Origin: an uncultured Flavobacteriaceae bacterium | GTDB lineage: Bacteria > Bacteroidota > Bacteroidia > Flavobacteriales > Flavobacteriaceae | DNA: 64,000 nucleotides | Direction of reading: 5' to 3' | Assembly: GCA_947488345.1 (NCBI GenBank) | Contig: CANKZQ010000001.1 | Span: forward strand, 943,501-1,007,500 | Shown here: piece after piece, positions 46,630-56,457 of the stretch | How the letters are laid out: every line of letters starts with the position of its first letter | Numbering within the stretch: position 1 is the stretch's first letter | Made by a program: the position numbers and the translations under genes | The notes under the pieces: generated by a model | Seen by the model: the letters and a program-made list of their open reading frames with translations, nothing else | The model's database searches: none | What the model was told of the DNA's origin: nothing

Positions 46630-46773
46630 ACCTCAAATTCTGAGGAAAAATTTGAACTGATTGCAACCTCATTGAACTAATTGTTCTAAATAAAATGCTA
46701 AAGCAGTAATACACTACTCTTTTAGTCGACTAAGCAATCATTTTAAATTCTCATTTTAAATATAAGATCGTTT

Positions 46774-48027
46774 ATGTCATATTTTTTTACTTCTGAATCT
46801 GTTTCAGAAGGACACCCGGATAAAGTAGCAGATCAGATTTCTGATGCTTTAATAGATAATTTTTTAGCCTTCGACTCTGAGTCGAAAGTAGCTTGTGAAA
46901 CCCTAGTAACAACTGGTCAAGTTATACTGGCGGGTGAGGTAAAATCTACCACTTATTTGGATGTTCAAAAAATTGCTCGAGATGTGATCAATAAAATTGG
47001 ATATACCAAAGGTGAATATATGTTTGACGGAAACTCATGTGGCGTACTTTCGGCTATTCATGAACAGTCAGATGATATCAATAGAGGGGTCGATCGAGGT
47101 ACAAAAGAAGAACAAGGGGCTGGAGATCAAGGAATGATGTTCGGTTATGCTACCAATGAAACCGATAATTATATGCCGTTGGCATTGGATTTATCGCATG
47201 TTATCTTAAAAGAGTTGGCGGTATTACGAAGAGAAAATGAGTTGATTAATTATTTGCGTCCAGATGCAAAAAGTCAGGTAACAATTGAATACAGCGATGC
47301 AAATGTACCTCAACGCATTGAAGCGATTGTGATTTCGACGCAACATGATGATTTTGCTTCAGAAGAAGCAATGTTAGCTCGTATTAGAAAAGACATCGTC
47401 GAGATTTTAATTCCTAGAGTGAAAGCACAATTAGCTCCCGAAATACGTGAGTTGTTTAATGATGATATTAAATATCACATCAATCCTACAGGGAAATTTG
47501 TAATTGGAGGCCCGCATGGAGATACCGGTTTAACTGGTAGAAAAATTATTGTAGATACTTATGGCGGAAAAGGAGCTCATGGTGGTGGTGCGTTTTCAGG
47601 AAAAGATCCGAGTAAGGTGGATCGCAGCGCAGCATACGCTACACGACATATTGCCAAGAACTTAGTGGCTGCTGGTGTAGCTAGTGAAATTTTAGTACAG
47701 GTTTCGTATGCCATAGGCGTTGTAGAGCCTATGGGGATTTTTGTAGATACCTATGGCACTTGCCCTTTCAATATGACAGATGGAGAAATTGCTGAAAAAG
47801 TAACGGAGTTATTTGACATGCGTCCAGCGGCTATTGAACGTCGTTTAAAGTTGCGCAATCCGATGTATAGCGAATCGGCCGCTTACGGACATATGGGAAG
47901 AAAAAATGAAGTTGTAACCAAAACCTTTTCTCAGCCCAATGGTGCATCGAAAACGATAGAGGTTGAACTTTTTACGTGGGAGAAATTGGATTATGTTGAC
48001 AAGGTAAAAGAAGCTTTCGGACTGTAA
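46774..48027 (+). CDS. metK: S-adenosylmethionine synthetase
   Basis: Makes AdoMet from methionine and ATP. It has 417 residues, the longer Bacteroidota form. The N-terminal [20 protein letters not shown] carries the ATP-binding His/Asp; [20 protein letters not shown] and [19 protein letters not shown] are the two signature loops (P-loop-like GGGAFSGKD). It is transcribed away from metY and does not carry the riboswitch itself. A strong terminator follows. Confidence 0.98.
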   Translation: MSYFFTSESVSEGHPDKVADQISDALIDNFLAFDSESKVACETLVTTGQVILAGEVKSTTYLDVQKIARDVINKIGYTKGEYMFDGNSCGVLSAIHEQSDDINRGVDRGTKEEQGAGDQGMMFGYATNETDNYMPLALDLSHVILKELAVLRRENELINYLRPDAKSQVTIEYSDANVPQRIEAIVISTQHDDFASEEAMLARIRKDIVEILIPRVKAQLAPEIRELFNDDIKYHINPTGKFVIGGPHGDTGLTGRKIIVDTYGGKGAHGGGAFSGKDPSKVDRSAAYATRHIAKNLVAAGVASEILVQVSYAIGVVEPMGIFVDTYGTCPFNMTDGEIAEKVTELFDMRPAAIERRLKLRNPMYSESAAYGHMGRKNEVVTKTFSQPNGASKTIEVELFTWEKLDYVDKVKEAFGL

Positions 48028-48044
48028 TTAAACTATATAATAAC

Positions 48045-48077
48045 AAAAAAACCTTCTCGAAAAGAGAAGGTTTTTTT
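48045..48077. terminator. Bidirectional terminator between metK and the M28 peptidase gene
   Basis: A-tract, CCTTCTC, loop GAAAA, GAGAAGG, T-tract. The 7-bp GC-containing stem extends by A-T pairs and serves both convergent genes. Confidence 0.9.
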
Positions 48078-48088
48078 GTGTTTTAAAT

Positions 48089-49636
48089 TTAGTCTAACCC
48101 ACCTCTTCGCTGTGGTGAACGAGGCTTAGGCCATGTACGTTGTTTTCCATTTCTTGGATTGGTATGCAAGACGCTTTTTTCTGCAGAAGTTCTTTCATCC
48201 TCACTCGCTTTATAGGCTAAAATAGCAGTTAAAATGGCATTACTACGCACATCATCAAACACAATCTTATCATAGGTATCTCTATTGGTATGCCACGTAT
48301 AATTCCAGTATGACCAACTTAATGAACTCAAGGAGAATGCTGGAGCTCCAGCCGCTACAAATGAAGCATAGTCAGAACCACCTCCTCCAGGAGTGCCTGG
48401 GAAGGTTGTTTTGATATGTTTTGAAATATCTTTAGGAACGGCTTCAAGCCATCTTCCTAAATAGTCATAGGCATGCAAATATCCTTGACCAGATAAGTTT
48501 ACTACACGACCTGTACCATTATCTTGATTAAACAAGGCTTGAACATTTTTCACAATAGTAGGATGGTCTTCTACGAAAGCTCTTGAGCCATTCAATCCTT
48601 GCTCTTCACTGCCCCAATGCCCTACAAGAATTGTTCTTTTGGGGTTTGGATAAACTTTCTTGAGAATACGCATCGCCTCCATCATTACCAAGGTTCCCGT
48701 GCCATTATCGGTAGCACCCGTACCACCGTCCCAAGAATCAAAATGTGCAGAAAGAATCACATATTCATCTGGTTTTTCAGAGCCCTTAATCTCTGCAATC
48801 GTATTAAAGGTAGGTACGGCGCCTAGTTCTTCTGACTGGGCTACAATTTTTATTTGAGGTTTATCACCATACTGTACCATTCGATACAACATTCCATAGT
48901 CTTCTAGTTCAAGATCTACGGCAGGTATTTTTTTAGTACGAGCACTAAAAATTTTATTTACTCCAAATCCTCTTGACCAATTCGAAGAAACAATTCCTAC
49001 AGCACCTGCTTTTTCTAAAGCGGCGTTTAATGTTCTTCTTCCGTAGCCAGTATTTCTCATATTTGCACGCCATGCTTTTGTTTGTTCAGCACGCGCGTCT
49101 TTCATCTTTTTAAAAGATTCTTCGGTGGCAAACTCTTCCCAATTATAATCTGGTCTTCCTGTCGGCTGAAGCATAGAAATCATGACTAGTTTTCCCTTAA
49201 CTGAAGGCAGCCATTTTGCAAAAGCGATAGAGTCTTTCACCATTGGCAACACCACTAATTCAGCAGTCACTCCTTTTTTTGACGTACTCGGATTCCAAGC
49301 TAATTGTTTCCCCGTAAGGGTTCTCACTCTAGGATATACCATGTCAATATGAGTAATTCCTCGCTGCCATCCGCGCCATTCGCCCCATTTCTCATTTCTT
49401 GAGGTAATATTCCATTTGCCGTATTGCGCCACTGCCCAATCATGAGCTTGTTTCATTTCTGGGGTTCCTACAAGTCTCGGACCAATAACATCCATAAGTT
49501 CATGACCCAAACGTTCTAATTGCGAATTGTCATTAGCTTCTTTTATAATATTCTCAATTACGGGGTTTTTCTCTTGAGCCGCAACGTTGATATTAACAAA
49601 CAGCAGTAGCAAAATTATTTTGAAAAAGGTTTTCAT
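48089..49636 (-). CDS. Secreted M28-family zinc metallopeptidase with PA domain
   Basis: A protein of 515 residues with a signal peptide (ends NINVAAQ). A PA-like insert with large loops lies at about 110-260, followed by the M28 catalytic domain. Zinc ligands and base: SAHFDSWDGGTGATDNGTG (His, Asp), GSEEQGLNGS (Glu-Glu), NQDNGTG, and WHTNRDTYDK (His). It is probably an aminopeptidase or carboxypeptidase acting in the periplasm or outside. The C-terminus is a basic, Pro/Arg-rich tail (WPKPRSPQRRGG) with no type IX secretion domain. It has its own transcription unit. Confidence 0.92.
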   Translation of the reverse strand: MKTFFKIILLLLFVNINVAAQEKNPVIENIIKEANDNSQLERLGHELMDVIGPRLVGTPEMKQAHDWAVAQYGKWNITSRNEKWGEWRGWQRGITHIDMVYPRVRTLTGKQLAWNPSTSKKGVTAELVVLPMVKDSIAFAKWLPSVKGKLVMISMLQPTGRPDYNWEEFATEESFKKMKDARAEQTKAWRANMRNTGYGRRTLNAALEKAGAVGIVSSNWSRGFGVNKIFSARTKKIPAVDLELEDYGMLYRMVQYGDKPQIKIVAQSEELGAVPTFNTIAEIKGSEKPDEYVILSAHFDSWDGGTGATDNGTGTLVMMEAMRILKKVYPNPKRTILVGHWGSEEQGLNGSRAFVEDHPTIVKNVQALFNQDNGTGRVVNLSGQGYLHAYDYLGRWLEAVPKDISKHIKTTFPGTPGGGGSDYASFVAAGAPAFSLSSLSWSYWNYTWHTNRDTYDKIVFDDVRSNAILTAILAYKASEDERTSAEKSVLHTNPRNGKQRTWPKPRSPQRRGGLD

Positions 49637-49707
49637 TGTGTAGTATTTAGTTAGTATAGATTAAAAGAAGGTACAAATTACAATAATTTACATGATATTG
49701 AAAACGT

Positions 49708-49742
49708 AAAAGCCCATTCATAGCGAAATGAATGGGCTTTTT
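49708..49742. terminator. Terminator after the outer-membrane protein gene
   Basis: AAAAGCCCATTCAT pairs with ATGAATGGGCTTTT (14 bp, loop AGCGAA). It ends the GLPGLI/outer-membrane operon on the minus strand before the M28 gene. Confidence 0.9.
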
Positions 49743-49760
49743 AAATATTGCATGAAGTTG

Positions 49761-52514
49761 TTACAAAGAATAAATTGCTCTAAAGGTTACAAAGCGAGGT
49801 TGTATAAAGGTTTCTGAGCTAAAAACGGAGATATTACTCGCACCATTATTGACTTGAGAATCTATGTTTAATAAATTGCTGGCCTTCATTTCATATTCCC
49901 ATTTCGCATCTTTATCTTTTCTATACGCCAGACTGGCATTCCAATTTTGAAAAGACTGAGATGGGCCTGTATTACTACTTTGATTCGTATACGAATAATC
50001 TGTTCTAAAGGTTACTGATTTCCATAAATAAGCGTCAAATTCGATCGAAGGAGAATTTCGTGTAAACTTCGTACTTCTGCCTCCCTGATTATTGTCGGTA
50101 ACACTATATCGATACCTCAATCGTACATTTGGGGCTTCTCTAAAATTGGTTCTTAACTCTGGCGTATAGGTTTGTGAAAAACCTTCATTAATAGTTCGAG
50201 TATCTATTATAAGCTGATTTATCTTGCTGTAACTAAAACGTGCATTTAACGTCGCTCTTAACTTTCCAAAGGTTCGCTGAACGCGTCCAAAAGCCGTGAA
50301 GCTTTCGTCAGCAAAATTAGAGTTCAAAAACGTATTTGTTCTGATAACATTGTCAAATTCGGTTCGATTTCTTATCTGATCAATATTGTTACTATAATTC
50401 AAAAACGCGAATACATTCGTATAATTAAACAAGTTAAAACTTCGGTAACGTAAATTCAAATTATGTGATAAGGCATTTTGTAATTCAGGTTCCCCATACT
50501 GGATGCTGCTAAAACTATTTAAGACTAAACCTTGCGCTAAGCGCGTTACGTCTGTAAACTGATTTGAAATATTGTATCTCAGTGTTAAACTCTCACTTTT
50601 TTTAAATTGAATACGCGTTTCGAAATCGGGAAGTACTCTAAAGAAATTATCGTCAAAAGTTTCACCAAATTGTATATTCTTATTACCATATGCATGAAAG
50701 GAAACACCTGGCGTAATTGTAAATTTTCCTGTTTTCAACGTGTATTTTACACCTAAATAAATATCACTAAAATTATACTGCGTATCGTTCTCCGCAGATA
50801 AGACATTGCCTTCACTATCTGTCACAATTGGTGTTGGCGTAAATGATGAACCGTTTTCTAAGAATTGAAATATGTTAGAATTAAAATCTTGACGACTCAA
50901 AATAGTTCCAAGGGTGAAATTGATATTACTTTTGCTATTTAAAATATTATAATAATCTAATTTCGCATCTAGTTGATTTGATTTGATACGTCTATTTTGC
51001 CCTAAATCATAATTATTTAGCAATCTATTCAATCCTAGTTCAGCAGCAGTTTCATCAAAAGCATCTCTATCATTTTCATCAATTTCATCATTATTTGTTG
51101 GGTCATTTACCAACAAGGCATTGTAAAAAGGATCTTCGTCTTTTAACAAATGTTGTGCTTCAAATGCAAAGATATTTGTATCGTTCAATGTGTAATAATA
51201 ATTAACATTCTGACTAATGCTAAACGGTTTTACTTGATCTAACTGTGTTGTATTACCGACCACAGAAGAAAATAAATTTTGCGCTTCGGTATCGTCAGAA
51301 ATTCGTCCTAATAAATCATAATCCAATTGATTATTTACATTTGGTTTATAAGAAGCACTTAGCTTTGCTAAACCTTGATTTGTTGACTCTTTACCTGATT
51401 GTACAGTAGATTCATCTTGCGCTCCAGATTCTGAATCGATATATTGTACAAAACTCTCTTGTCGCGATCTAATTCGACTACTATTGAAAATTAAAAATCC
51501 ACTAATATCCAAGGCTTTGTTCGGTGAATAACTAAAATTAGATGCCGCTAATTTCGTTTCTATTTGTTGTGCATTACCGGGATTTGCGAGTCCGCCAAGA
51601 CCATTATTTCCTAAATTTATACTAGTACCACTACTTCTACTTGGAGGTCTAAAGCCTCCTCCAAAATTTCTAATATCTCGATTTGTCAAGGCACTTTCAC
51701 CAATATTATTTAAATCTCCAATTAAGTTGAGACTGAATTTCGGACTGTAATAAAAAAGCTTTGGCTGAGCAACATATAATTCGTTATCTGGGGCCGTACC
51801 TCCACCTGCAGTAATATCACCAAACCAAAAATTTTCCTTTCCTTCTTTTAGCTTGATATTAATGGCGACATTATCTTGGTTATTTGTGACATTTCGCAAT
51901 TGACCAACTTCCGAAAAATTTCGTAATACCTGCACTTTGTCTACAGCACTTGATGGAATATTCTTTGTGGCTAACTTAGAATCTCCATCGAAAAAATCCT
52001 TTCCATTCACCGTTAGTTTACTCACTACATTTCCCTCTACTTCTATCTGGCCATCTTCGTTTATTTCTACGCCCGGTAATTTTTTCAGTACATCTTCGAG
52101 TTTTCTTTCTGAACCATTTTTAAATGAATCTGCATTGTATATGAGGGTATCTCCTTTGATGGTAACCGGCATTTCATAGGTTAATTCAACCTCATCCAAG
52201 GCATTATCCATTTTTAAAATAAAATCTCTTTTTATATCTTCTTCCTTTGTAATTACAGTTGCATCTGCAGTCTTCATTCCGATAAAACTTGCTTGGATTT
52301 TATAGGTTTGATTCTTTTTTAAGGTCAATATGAAAATCCCTTTATCATTGGTAATAGCATATGATTCTAAAGCGCTTGTTTTTTGATTGATTGCAATCAC
52401 ATTTGCCAGTTCTAAAGGTTGACCAACACTATCTTTTACAACACCCTGAAATTTAATCTGGGCAAAAGAAATACTTGCTACGCAGAGTAGCGCACTAAAA
52501 ATTATTTTTCTCAT
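49761..52514 (-). CDS. Outer-membrane beta-barrel protein (TonB-receptor-like, OMP_b-brl_3 type)
   Basis: A protein of 917 residues with a signal peptide (ends SISFAQ). An N-terminal carboxypeptidase-regulatory-like beta-sandwich (FQGVVKDSVGQPLELANV) is followed by a plug-like region at about 105-230 (GDTLIYNADSFKNGSERKLE, LKKLPGVEINEDGQIEVEG) and a large barrel rich in aromatic strands to the C-terminus (RFVTFRAIYSL). No SusD partner gene is near, and no TonB box is obvious. It lies 38 bp after a GLPGLI gene, a common pairing in Flavobacteriaceae. The substrate is unknown. Confidence 0.88.
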   Translation of the reverse strand: MRKIIFSALLCVASISFAQIKFQGVVKDSVGQPLELANVIAINQKTSALESYAITNDKGIFILTLKKNQTYKIQASFIGMKTADATVITKEEDIKRDFILKMDNALDEVELTYEMPVTIKGDTLIYNADSFKNGSERKLEDVLKKLPGVEINEDGQIEVEGNVVSKLTVNGKDFFDGDSKLATKNIPSSAVDKVQVLRNFSEVGQLRNVTNNQDNVAINIKLKEGKENFWFGDITAGGGTAPDNELYVAQPKLFYYSPKFSLNLIGDLNNIGESALTNRDIRNFGGGFRPPSRSSGTSINLGNNGLGGLANPGNAQQIETKLAASNFSYSPNKALDISGFLIFNSSRIRSRQESFVQYIDSESGAQDESTVQSGKESTNQGLAKLSASYKPNVNNQLDYDLLGRISDDTEAQNLFSSVVGNTTQLDQVKPFSISQNVNYYYTLNDTNIFAFEAQHLLKDEDPFYNALLVNDPTNNDEIDENDRDAFDETAAELGLNRLLNNYDLGQNRRIKSNQLDAKLDYYNILNSKSNINFTLGTILSRQDFNSNIFQFLENGSSFTPTPIVTDSEGNVLSAENDTQYNFSDIYLGVKYTLKTGKFTITPGVSFHAYGNKNIQFGETFDDNFFRVLPDFETRIQFKKSESLTLRYNISNQFTDVTRLAQGLVLNSFSSIQYGEPELQNALSHNLNLRYRSFNLFNYTNVFAFLNYSNNIDQIRNRTEFDNVIRTNTFLNSNFADESFTAFGRVQRTFGKLRATLNARFSYSKINQLIIDTRTINEGFSQTYTPELRTNFREAPNVRLRYRYSVTDNNQGGRSTKFTRNSPSIEFDAYLWKSVTFRTDYSYTNQSSNTGPSQSFQNWNASLAYRKDKDAKWEYEMKASNLLNIDSQVNNGASNISVFSSETFIQPRFVTFRAIYSL

Positions 52515-52552
52515 AGTTTAGGGTACTTGTAAGGGTTTTGTACTGAAATAGA

Positions 52553-53431
52553 CTAGAAACTTCTTCTACGTCCATTACCTCTTCCACGACTATTTCTCAA
52601 TTCCTGCATCTTTCCAGTGATAATCGCATTGTATTCTTTTTTGGTCACTACTTTTCCTTTTTCTGGTGCTTCTATTTTTGTTTTTTCTTGTGGGTTGATA
52701 ATAATTTTTGAACATAACATGGTTACATTTCCTGCGCTCACTTCAAGGATTAATCCGGGCAAGCCCCAATACTCCCCTGGACCTTGACTTACCGGAATTT
52801 GTGGTGAATACCAAGCGACAATTTCTATCATTTTAACCTCTTCTGGAGCAGTCACATCTGCAGTTGTTTTTGTTGAATCGATTTTCTTTTTGTTATTCTC
52901 ATCATTTGCACGACCTCGTCTATTTGTTCTTGTCCAATTCACTTCAGAAGCCGGTCTCGATGCTGTCGCTTTAAAACAGGTGTACTGTCCTATTTGCTTC
53001 GTTTCAGAACCCATTTTCCATTGTAAGGGTTGCATCTCTTCTTTAATTAAAAACTGTTTTCCAAAAAATTCTTGATCTTGCAAAAATGTTTTGGTCTTGA
53101 TATTTTTGTATTGAGGTCCTGCCGAAAAACTACTCCCCCAAACACTTTGACCTCTTCCGCCAACCGGAGCTGCTAATTTTTCATCTTCTTTATACATCGA
53201 CTCTTCTTGATTGAACGTTAACACATATGTTTTTTCTAACCATTGCTTCATTCGATCTTGCATTTGTTTCTTCTGTGCTTCAGACATTTGACGCCCTCTT
53301 CCCCAGCGACTCATATCCATGGTTGTTTTAGAAAAATAATATGCTTTACCTTGAAAGTCTTGTGCATTGATATTCCCAGAAAAGAGAAAAATAACTATTA
53401 AAATAAAAAGTTTGGAGACGGCAGATTTCAT
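52553..53431 (-). CDS. GLPGLI family protein
   Basis: A secreted protein of 292 residues with signal peptide (ends NINAQ). The family motif is present as YWGLPGLILEVS at about 220. Other family features are YVLTFNQEESMYKEDEKL and a conserved AWYSPQIPVSQGPGEY. A charged Arg/Gly-rich stretch (NRRGRANDENNKKK) in the middle and another at the C-terminus are unlike most members. The function of the family is unknown; it is often encoded with outer-membrane beta-barrel proteins, as here. Two GTTAAA words 11 bp apart (53536 and 53547) lie upstream. Confidence 0.93.
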   Translation of the reverse strand: MKSAVSKLFILIVIFLFSGNINAQDFQGKAYYFSKTTMDMSRWGRGRQMSEAQKKQMQDRMKQWLEKTYVLTFNQEESMYKEDEKLAAPVGGRGQSVWGSSFSAGPQYKNIKTKTFLQDQEFFGKQFLIKEEMQPLQWKMGSETKQIGQYTCFKATASRPASEVNWTRTNRRGRANDENNKKKIDSTKTTADVTAPEEVKMIEIVAWYSPQIPVSQGPGEYWGLPGLILEVSAGNVTMLCSKIIINPQEKTKIEAPEKGKVVTKKEYNAIITGKMQELRNSRGRGNGRRRSF

Positions 53432-53556
53432 AAATGAGTATTTTAAAAGGTTAAGGTTTCGATATATTTTTCATATGAAAAATATATACCTTAAGTTTTA
53501 GAATACAAATTTCGACAAAGGTTTAATGGTCAAACGTTAAACTCTTGTTAAAGAAT

Positions 53557-54411
53557 TTAGCCCCCAATTCTAATCTGAATATTTTCTTCTCCGCGACGTC
53601 CATTTCTCGGCGCATAGCGTTCCATCATTTCTTTACGTTTCTTTGCCATTATTTTTTCAAAATCAGCTTGATTTATTTCCTTCCCTTTGGTTGGTTCTTT
53701 GATAGCAACTCTCTCCTTAGGATTTAATACAATTTTACTACATACAATCTGCTGTTGCCCCGTATTTATTTCCAAAATCAACCCCGGCAATCCGAAATAA
53801 TTTGCTGGACCATTATTTATCGGAATTTGTGGCGTATACCATGCCGTAACTGTTTGTGTTTTCTTTTCTTTTTTTGTTGTATCATCTTTGATGGTTGAGG
53901 CTCCATTAAAGCTCGTATGCGAAATCACTTCAATCTCTCGGGTGTATGTTGCTTTGTAGCATTGATACTCACCAATGTATTTGGTATCAGATTCCAATTT
54001 CCAATCAAATGCTTTTAAGGTATCTTTGACTAAAAAGATCTTGCCCATAACATCCTTCTGGTCTGTAAAGGTATTTTTTTTCGTGTTTTTATATAAAATA
54101 TCGCTTCCGCCGCCAGCACCAACTACTTTAATTATCATATCGGAACCTCCAATCTGTGGAGGTGCCAAGGCCTCATCTTCTTTGTATACAGATGCTTCTT
54201 TGTTGAAAGATAGTTTGAACGTTTTTTGAAACTTCTTTTTGAGCATTTCCTTCATTTGTTTTTCTAATTCAGAATTCATACTCGTGCTATCTAACTTGAG
54301 ATCTATATTTCTTTTCGTTCTGTAGGTCGCAATTCCCTGAAAATCTTGCCCATACACGTTAGAAACAAGTAGTATCATGGCAAAAATCAGTAATCTAATA
54401 AGTAAGGTCAT
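53557..54411 (-). CDS. GLPGLI family protein (second copy)
   Basis: A protein of 284 residues, a paralogue of the protein at 52553, with signal peptide (ends SNVYGQ) and motif YFGLPGLILEINTG. The AWYTPQIPINNGPANY segment and FKLSFNKEASVYKEDEAL align with the other copy. The C-terminus is again Arg-rich (RYAPRNGRRGEEN). The gene follows the small secreted protein gene by 4 bp. Its function is unknown; the tandem arrangement suggests local duplication in one regulon. Confidence 0.92.
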   Translation of the reverse strand: MTLLIRLLIFAMILLVSNVYGQDFQGIATYRTKRNIDLKLDSTSMNSELEKQMKEMLKKKFQKTFKLSFNKEASVYKEDEALAPPQIGGSDMIIKVVGAGGGSDILYKNTKKNTFTDQKDVMGKIFLVKDTLKAFDWKLESDTKYIGEYQCYKATYTREIEVISHTSFNGASTIKDDTTKKEKKTQTVTAWYTPQIPINNGPANYFGLPGLILEINTGQQQIVCSKIVLNPKERVAIKEPTKGKEINQADFEKIMAKKRKEMMERYAPRNGRRGEENIQIRIGG

Positions 54412-54415
54412 TTTT

Positions 54416-54793
54416 TTATTGTTTTGATTCGTAATAGTTGATTGCAGCCGCTCTTATCTTTTTAACGCTCTTTAAAAAATTTCTTTTGTCTTCTGTAGTT
54501 CCTTTTACTTCATAAGAAACTTTCGATCTTACTCCATTTGGTTTCACCAAGCCATTGCAGGTAATTTTAAATGAAAACTCCTCCCCATTTTCCGATTCTC
54601 CAATTAATTCTTTGATTGTTTGTGTTGTAAATGTTGACTTCACCTCAGCTGCTGAATCTACCGTAACTTCAATACTTAGATTTTCCAACTTTCCATCAGA
54701 GTTAGAAAACGTTGCTTTTCCGGTTAAAGACTCGGTTTGTCCAAAACTTAATGTTCCTATTAGTAAAATTAAGATTGTAACTACATTTTTCAT
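54416..54793 (-). CDS. Small secreted protein of unknown function
   Basis: A protein of 125 residues from the ATG at 54793 (MKNVVTILILLIGTLSFGQ, a clear signal peptide); the reading from 54826 puts a polar stretch in front and is rejected. The mature part is beta-rich and charged (EDKRNFLKSVKKIRAAAINY at the end). I do not recognise a family. It is the first gene of the GLPGLI/outer-membrane operon and diverges from the two-component system across the GTTAAC repeats. Confidence 0.75.
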   Translation of the reverse strand: MKNVVTILILLIGTLSFGQTESLTGKATFSNSDGKLENLSIEVTVDSAAEVKSTFTTQTIKELIGESENGEEFSFKITCNGLVKPNGVRSKVSYEVKGTTEDKRNFLKSVKKIRAAAINYYESKQ

Positions 54794-54853
54794 GATTTCT
54801 TTTATTTTATGATTAGTACGACACAAATATCTATATCACTTTCATTTTTTTAA

Positions 54854-54879
54854 GTTAACCAACGTTAACGTGTGTTAAC
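54854..54879. promoter_or_regulatory. Triple GTTAAC direct repeat, candidate response-regulator site
   Basis: GTTAAC occurs at 54854-54859, 54864-54869 and 54874-54879, a period of exactly 10 bp, just upstream of the promoter of the histidine kinase gene and in the shared region with the divergent GLPGLI operon. OmpR-family regulators bind tandem repeats spaced by about one helical turn. The target of the neighbouring regulator is inferred. Confidence 0.55.
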
Positions 54880-54882
54880 CGA

Positions 54883-54914
54883 TTAGTATTCTTACCATTT
54901 AACATTTACTTTTG
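54883..54914 (+). promoter_or_regulatory. Promoter of the two-component system
   Basis: TTAG near -33, a 20-bp spacer and a perfect -7 box TACTTTTG (54907-54914) only 4 bp before the ATG at 54919. The mRNA would be leaderless or nearly so. Confidence 0.55.
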
Positions 54915-54918
54915 ACCT

Positions 54919-56457
54919 ATGAATGATAAACGTTATAGTTATATCTTGTACACAATAGCCTTGGTAATTCTCGTAACCATTGGCATCCAAGTCTATTGGA
55001 ATTACAAAAATTATCTTACCAATAAACAGCAATTGGTAAATGATGTACAGGCCAGTTTAGATAAGGCGGTCGATGCCTATTATGCCGATTTGGCTCAAAA
55101 AACAACACTTGGGTTTTCGTTTAAGGATCCAGGAAAGGTTGGTGTTTTTGATAAAGGTAGTCCTATTACCAAAATACTTAGTGATATAGATGAAAAAACG
55201 GGGAATTTCAAAAATCTAGATTCGATTCATACCAAGAACCTTAAAGGTGTGGCTATTTTTAGAGGGTTCGAAGCAGATTCTATGATGCAAGATCATAGAG
55301 CCAAAAACAAACCCATGTCTCTTGACTCTTTTAAGACCACACTTAAAGCATTACGAAAAGAAAATGATTCCTTAGATGTATCCAATATTCAGCTTTTAAC
55401 TTCTAAAGTAATAGTTTCTATAAATAATGATAGTTTGGATATCAATAAAGTTGATAGTATTTTAAAGCTTGAATTAGCGAACAAAAATATTTCTGTTGAT
55501 TTTGATTTGGCGTATACCAAAGATGCACATGATCGATCCTTTCATGCAAAAGTAATAGAAGAAACGATTGATTCGCTAAAGCCATTAAAAAAACGAACAC
55601 TCCGTACATTTTCCAGATCGTCATTTTTACCTGAAAATAGTGAACTAAACATCAGCTTTACGAACGAGACAAAAGTTGTACTAAAACGTATTTTAGGAGG
55701 CATCGCCATTTCGACATTGCTTGTTTTAGCGGTTATAAGTTGCTTATTCTATTTGTTGAAAATTATTAAACATCAAAAACAACTAGCAGAAGTAAAAAAC
55801 GATCTTATCAGTAATATTACGCATGAGTTCAAAACACCTATTGCGACCATCAGTGTCGCTTTAGAAAGTCTAACTAATTTTAATAGTATTGAAGATAAGG
55901 ATAAGACCAAGAAATATATTGATGTATCGTCTGACCAGTTATCTAAACTCACTACCATGGTAGAGAAATTGCTAGAAACTGCGACCTTAGATAGTGAGAG
56001 TCTTCAATTGAATATGGAAGAAATTAACATAGTTGATTTACTCACCACTTTGAGTCAGCGATATCAAGGTCAAGATGTTAATAAAACAATTCAAACCAGT
56101 TTTAAAGTTGACAATCTAATCTCTCGTGTTGATATATTTCATTTTGAAAATGCCCTAAATAATATTTTAGACAATGCTATTAAATATGGAGGTGATATCA
56201 TAACCATTGATTTAATTCCGAAAAACAACAGTTTTGAAATTATCATTTCTGATAATGGAATGGGTATTCATAAAGCCAATAAAGAACGTATTTTTGAAAA
56301 ATTCTATCGCATCCCTACAGGAAATACACATGATGTAAAAGGTTTCGGAATTGGACTCTATTATACTAAAACGATCATTGACAAACACGGAGGGTCGATA
56401 ATCTTAGATTTAAATCACACGTTAACAAGTTTTAAAATTACTATGCCCCATGTCTAA
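54919..56457 (+). CDS. Sensor histidine kinase
   Basis: A protein of 512 residues: TM1 at about 8-26, a periplasmic sensor domain of about 230 residues with no recognised fold, TM2 near 258-280 (GGIAISTLLVLAVISCLFYL), no clear HAMP domain. HisKA carries the phospho-acceptor H302 in SNITHEFKTPIATISV. The ATPase domain has N box NALNNILDNAIKYGG, G1 ISDNGMGIH and G2 GFGIGLYYTK. It overlaps the response-regulator gene by 8 nt. Its signal is unknown; adjacency to envelope genes suggests cell-envelope sensing. Confidence 0.95.
   Translation: MNDKRYSYILYTIALVILVTIGIQVYWNYKNYLTNKQQLVNDVQASLDKAVDAYYADLAQKTTLGFSFKDPGKVGVFDKGSPITKILSDIDEKTGNFKNLDSIHTKNLKGVAIFRGFEADSMMQDHRAKNKPMSLDSFKTTLKALRKENDSLDVSNIQLLTSKVIVSINNDSLDINKVDSILKLELANKNISVDFDLAYTKDAHDRSFHAKVIEETIDSLKPLKKRTLRTFSRSSFLPENSELNISFTNETKVVLKRILGGIAISTLLVLAVISCLFYLLKIIKHQKQLAEVKNDLISNITHEFKTPIATISVALESLTNFNSIEDKDKTKKYIDVSSDQLSKLTTMVEKLLETATLDSESLQLNMEEINIVDLLTTLSQRYQGQDVNKTIQTSFKVDNLISRVDIFHFENALNNILDNAIKYGGDIITIDLIPKNNSFEIIISDNGMGIHKANKERIFEKFYRIPTGNTHDVKGFGIGLYYTKTIIDKHGGSIILDLNHTLTSFKITMPHV

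Noticed and set aside
46630-46773. SAM riboswitch in the metK leader
   Set aside because: None of the SAM-I words (GGAGGGA, GCAACC, GGTGCTAA) occurs on the plus strand there.
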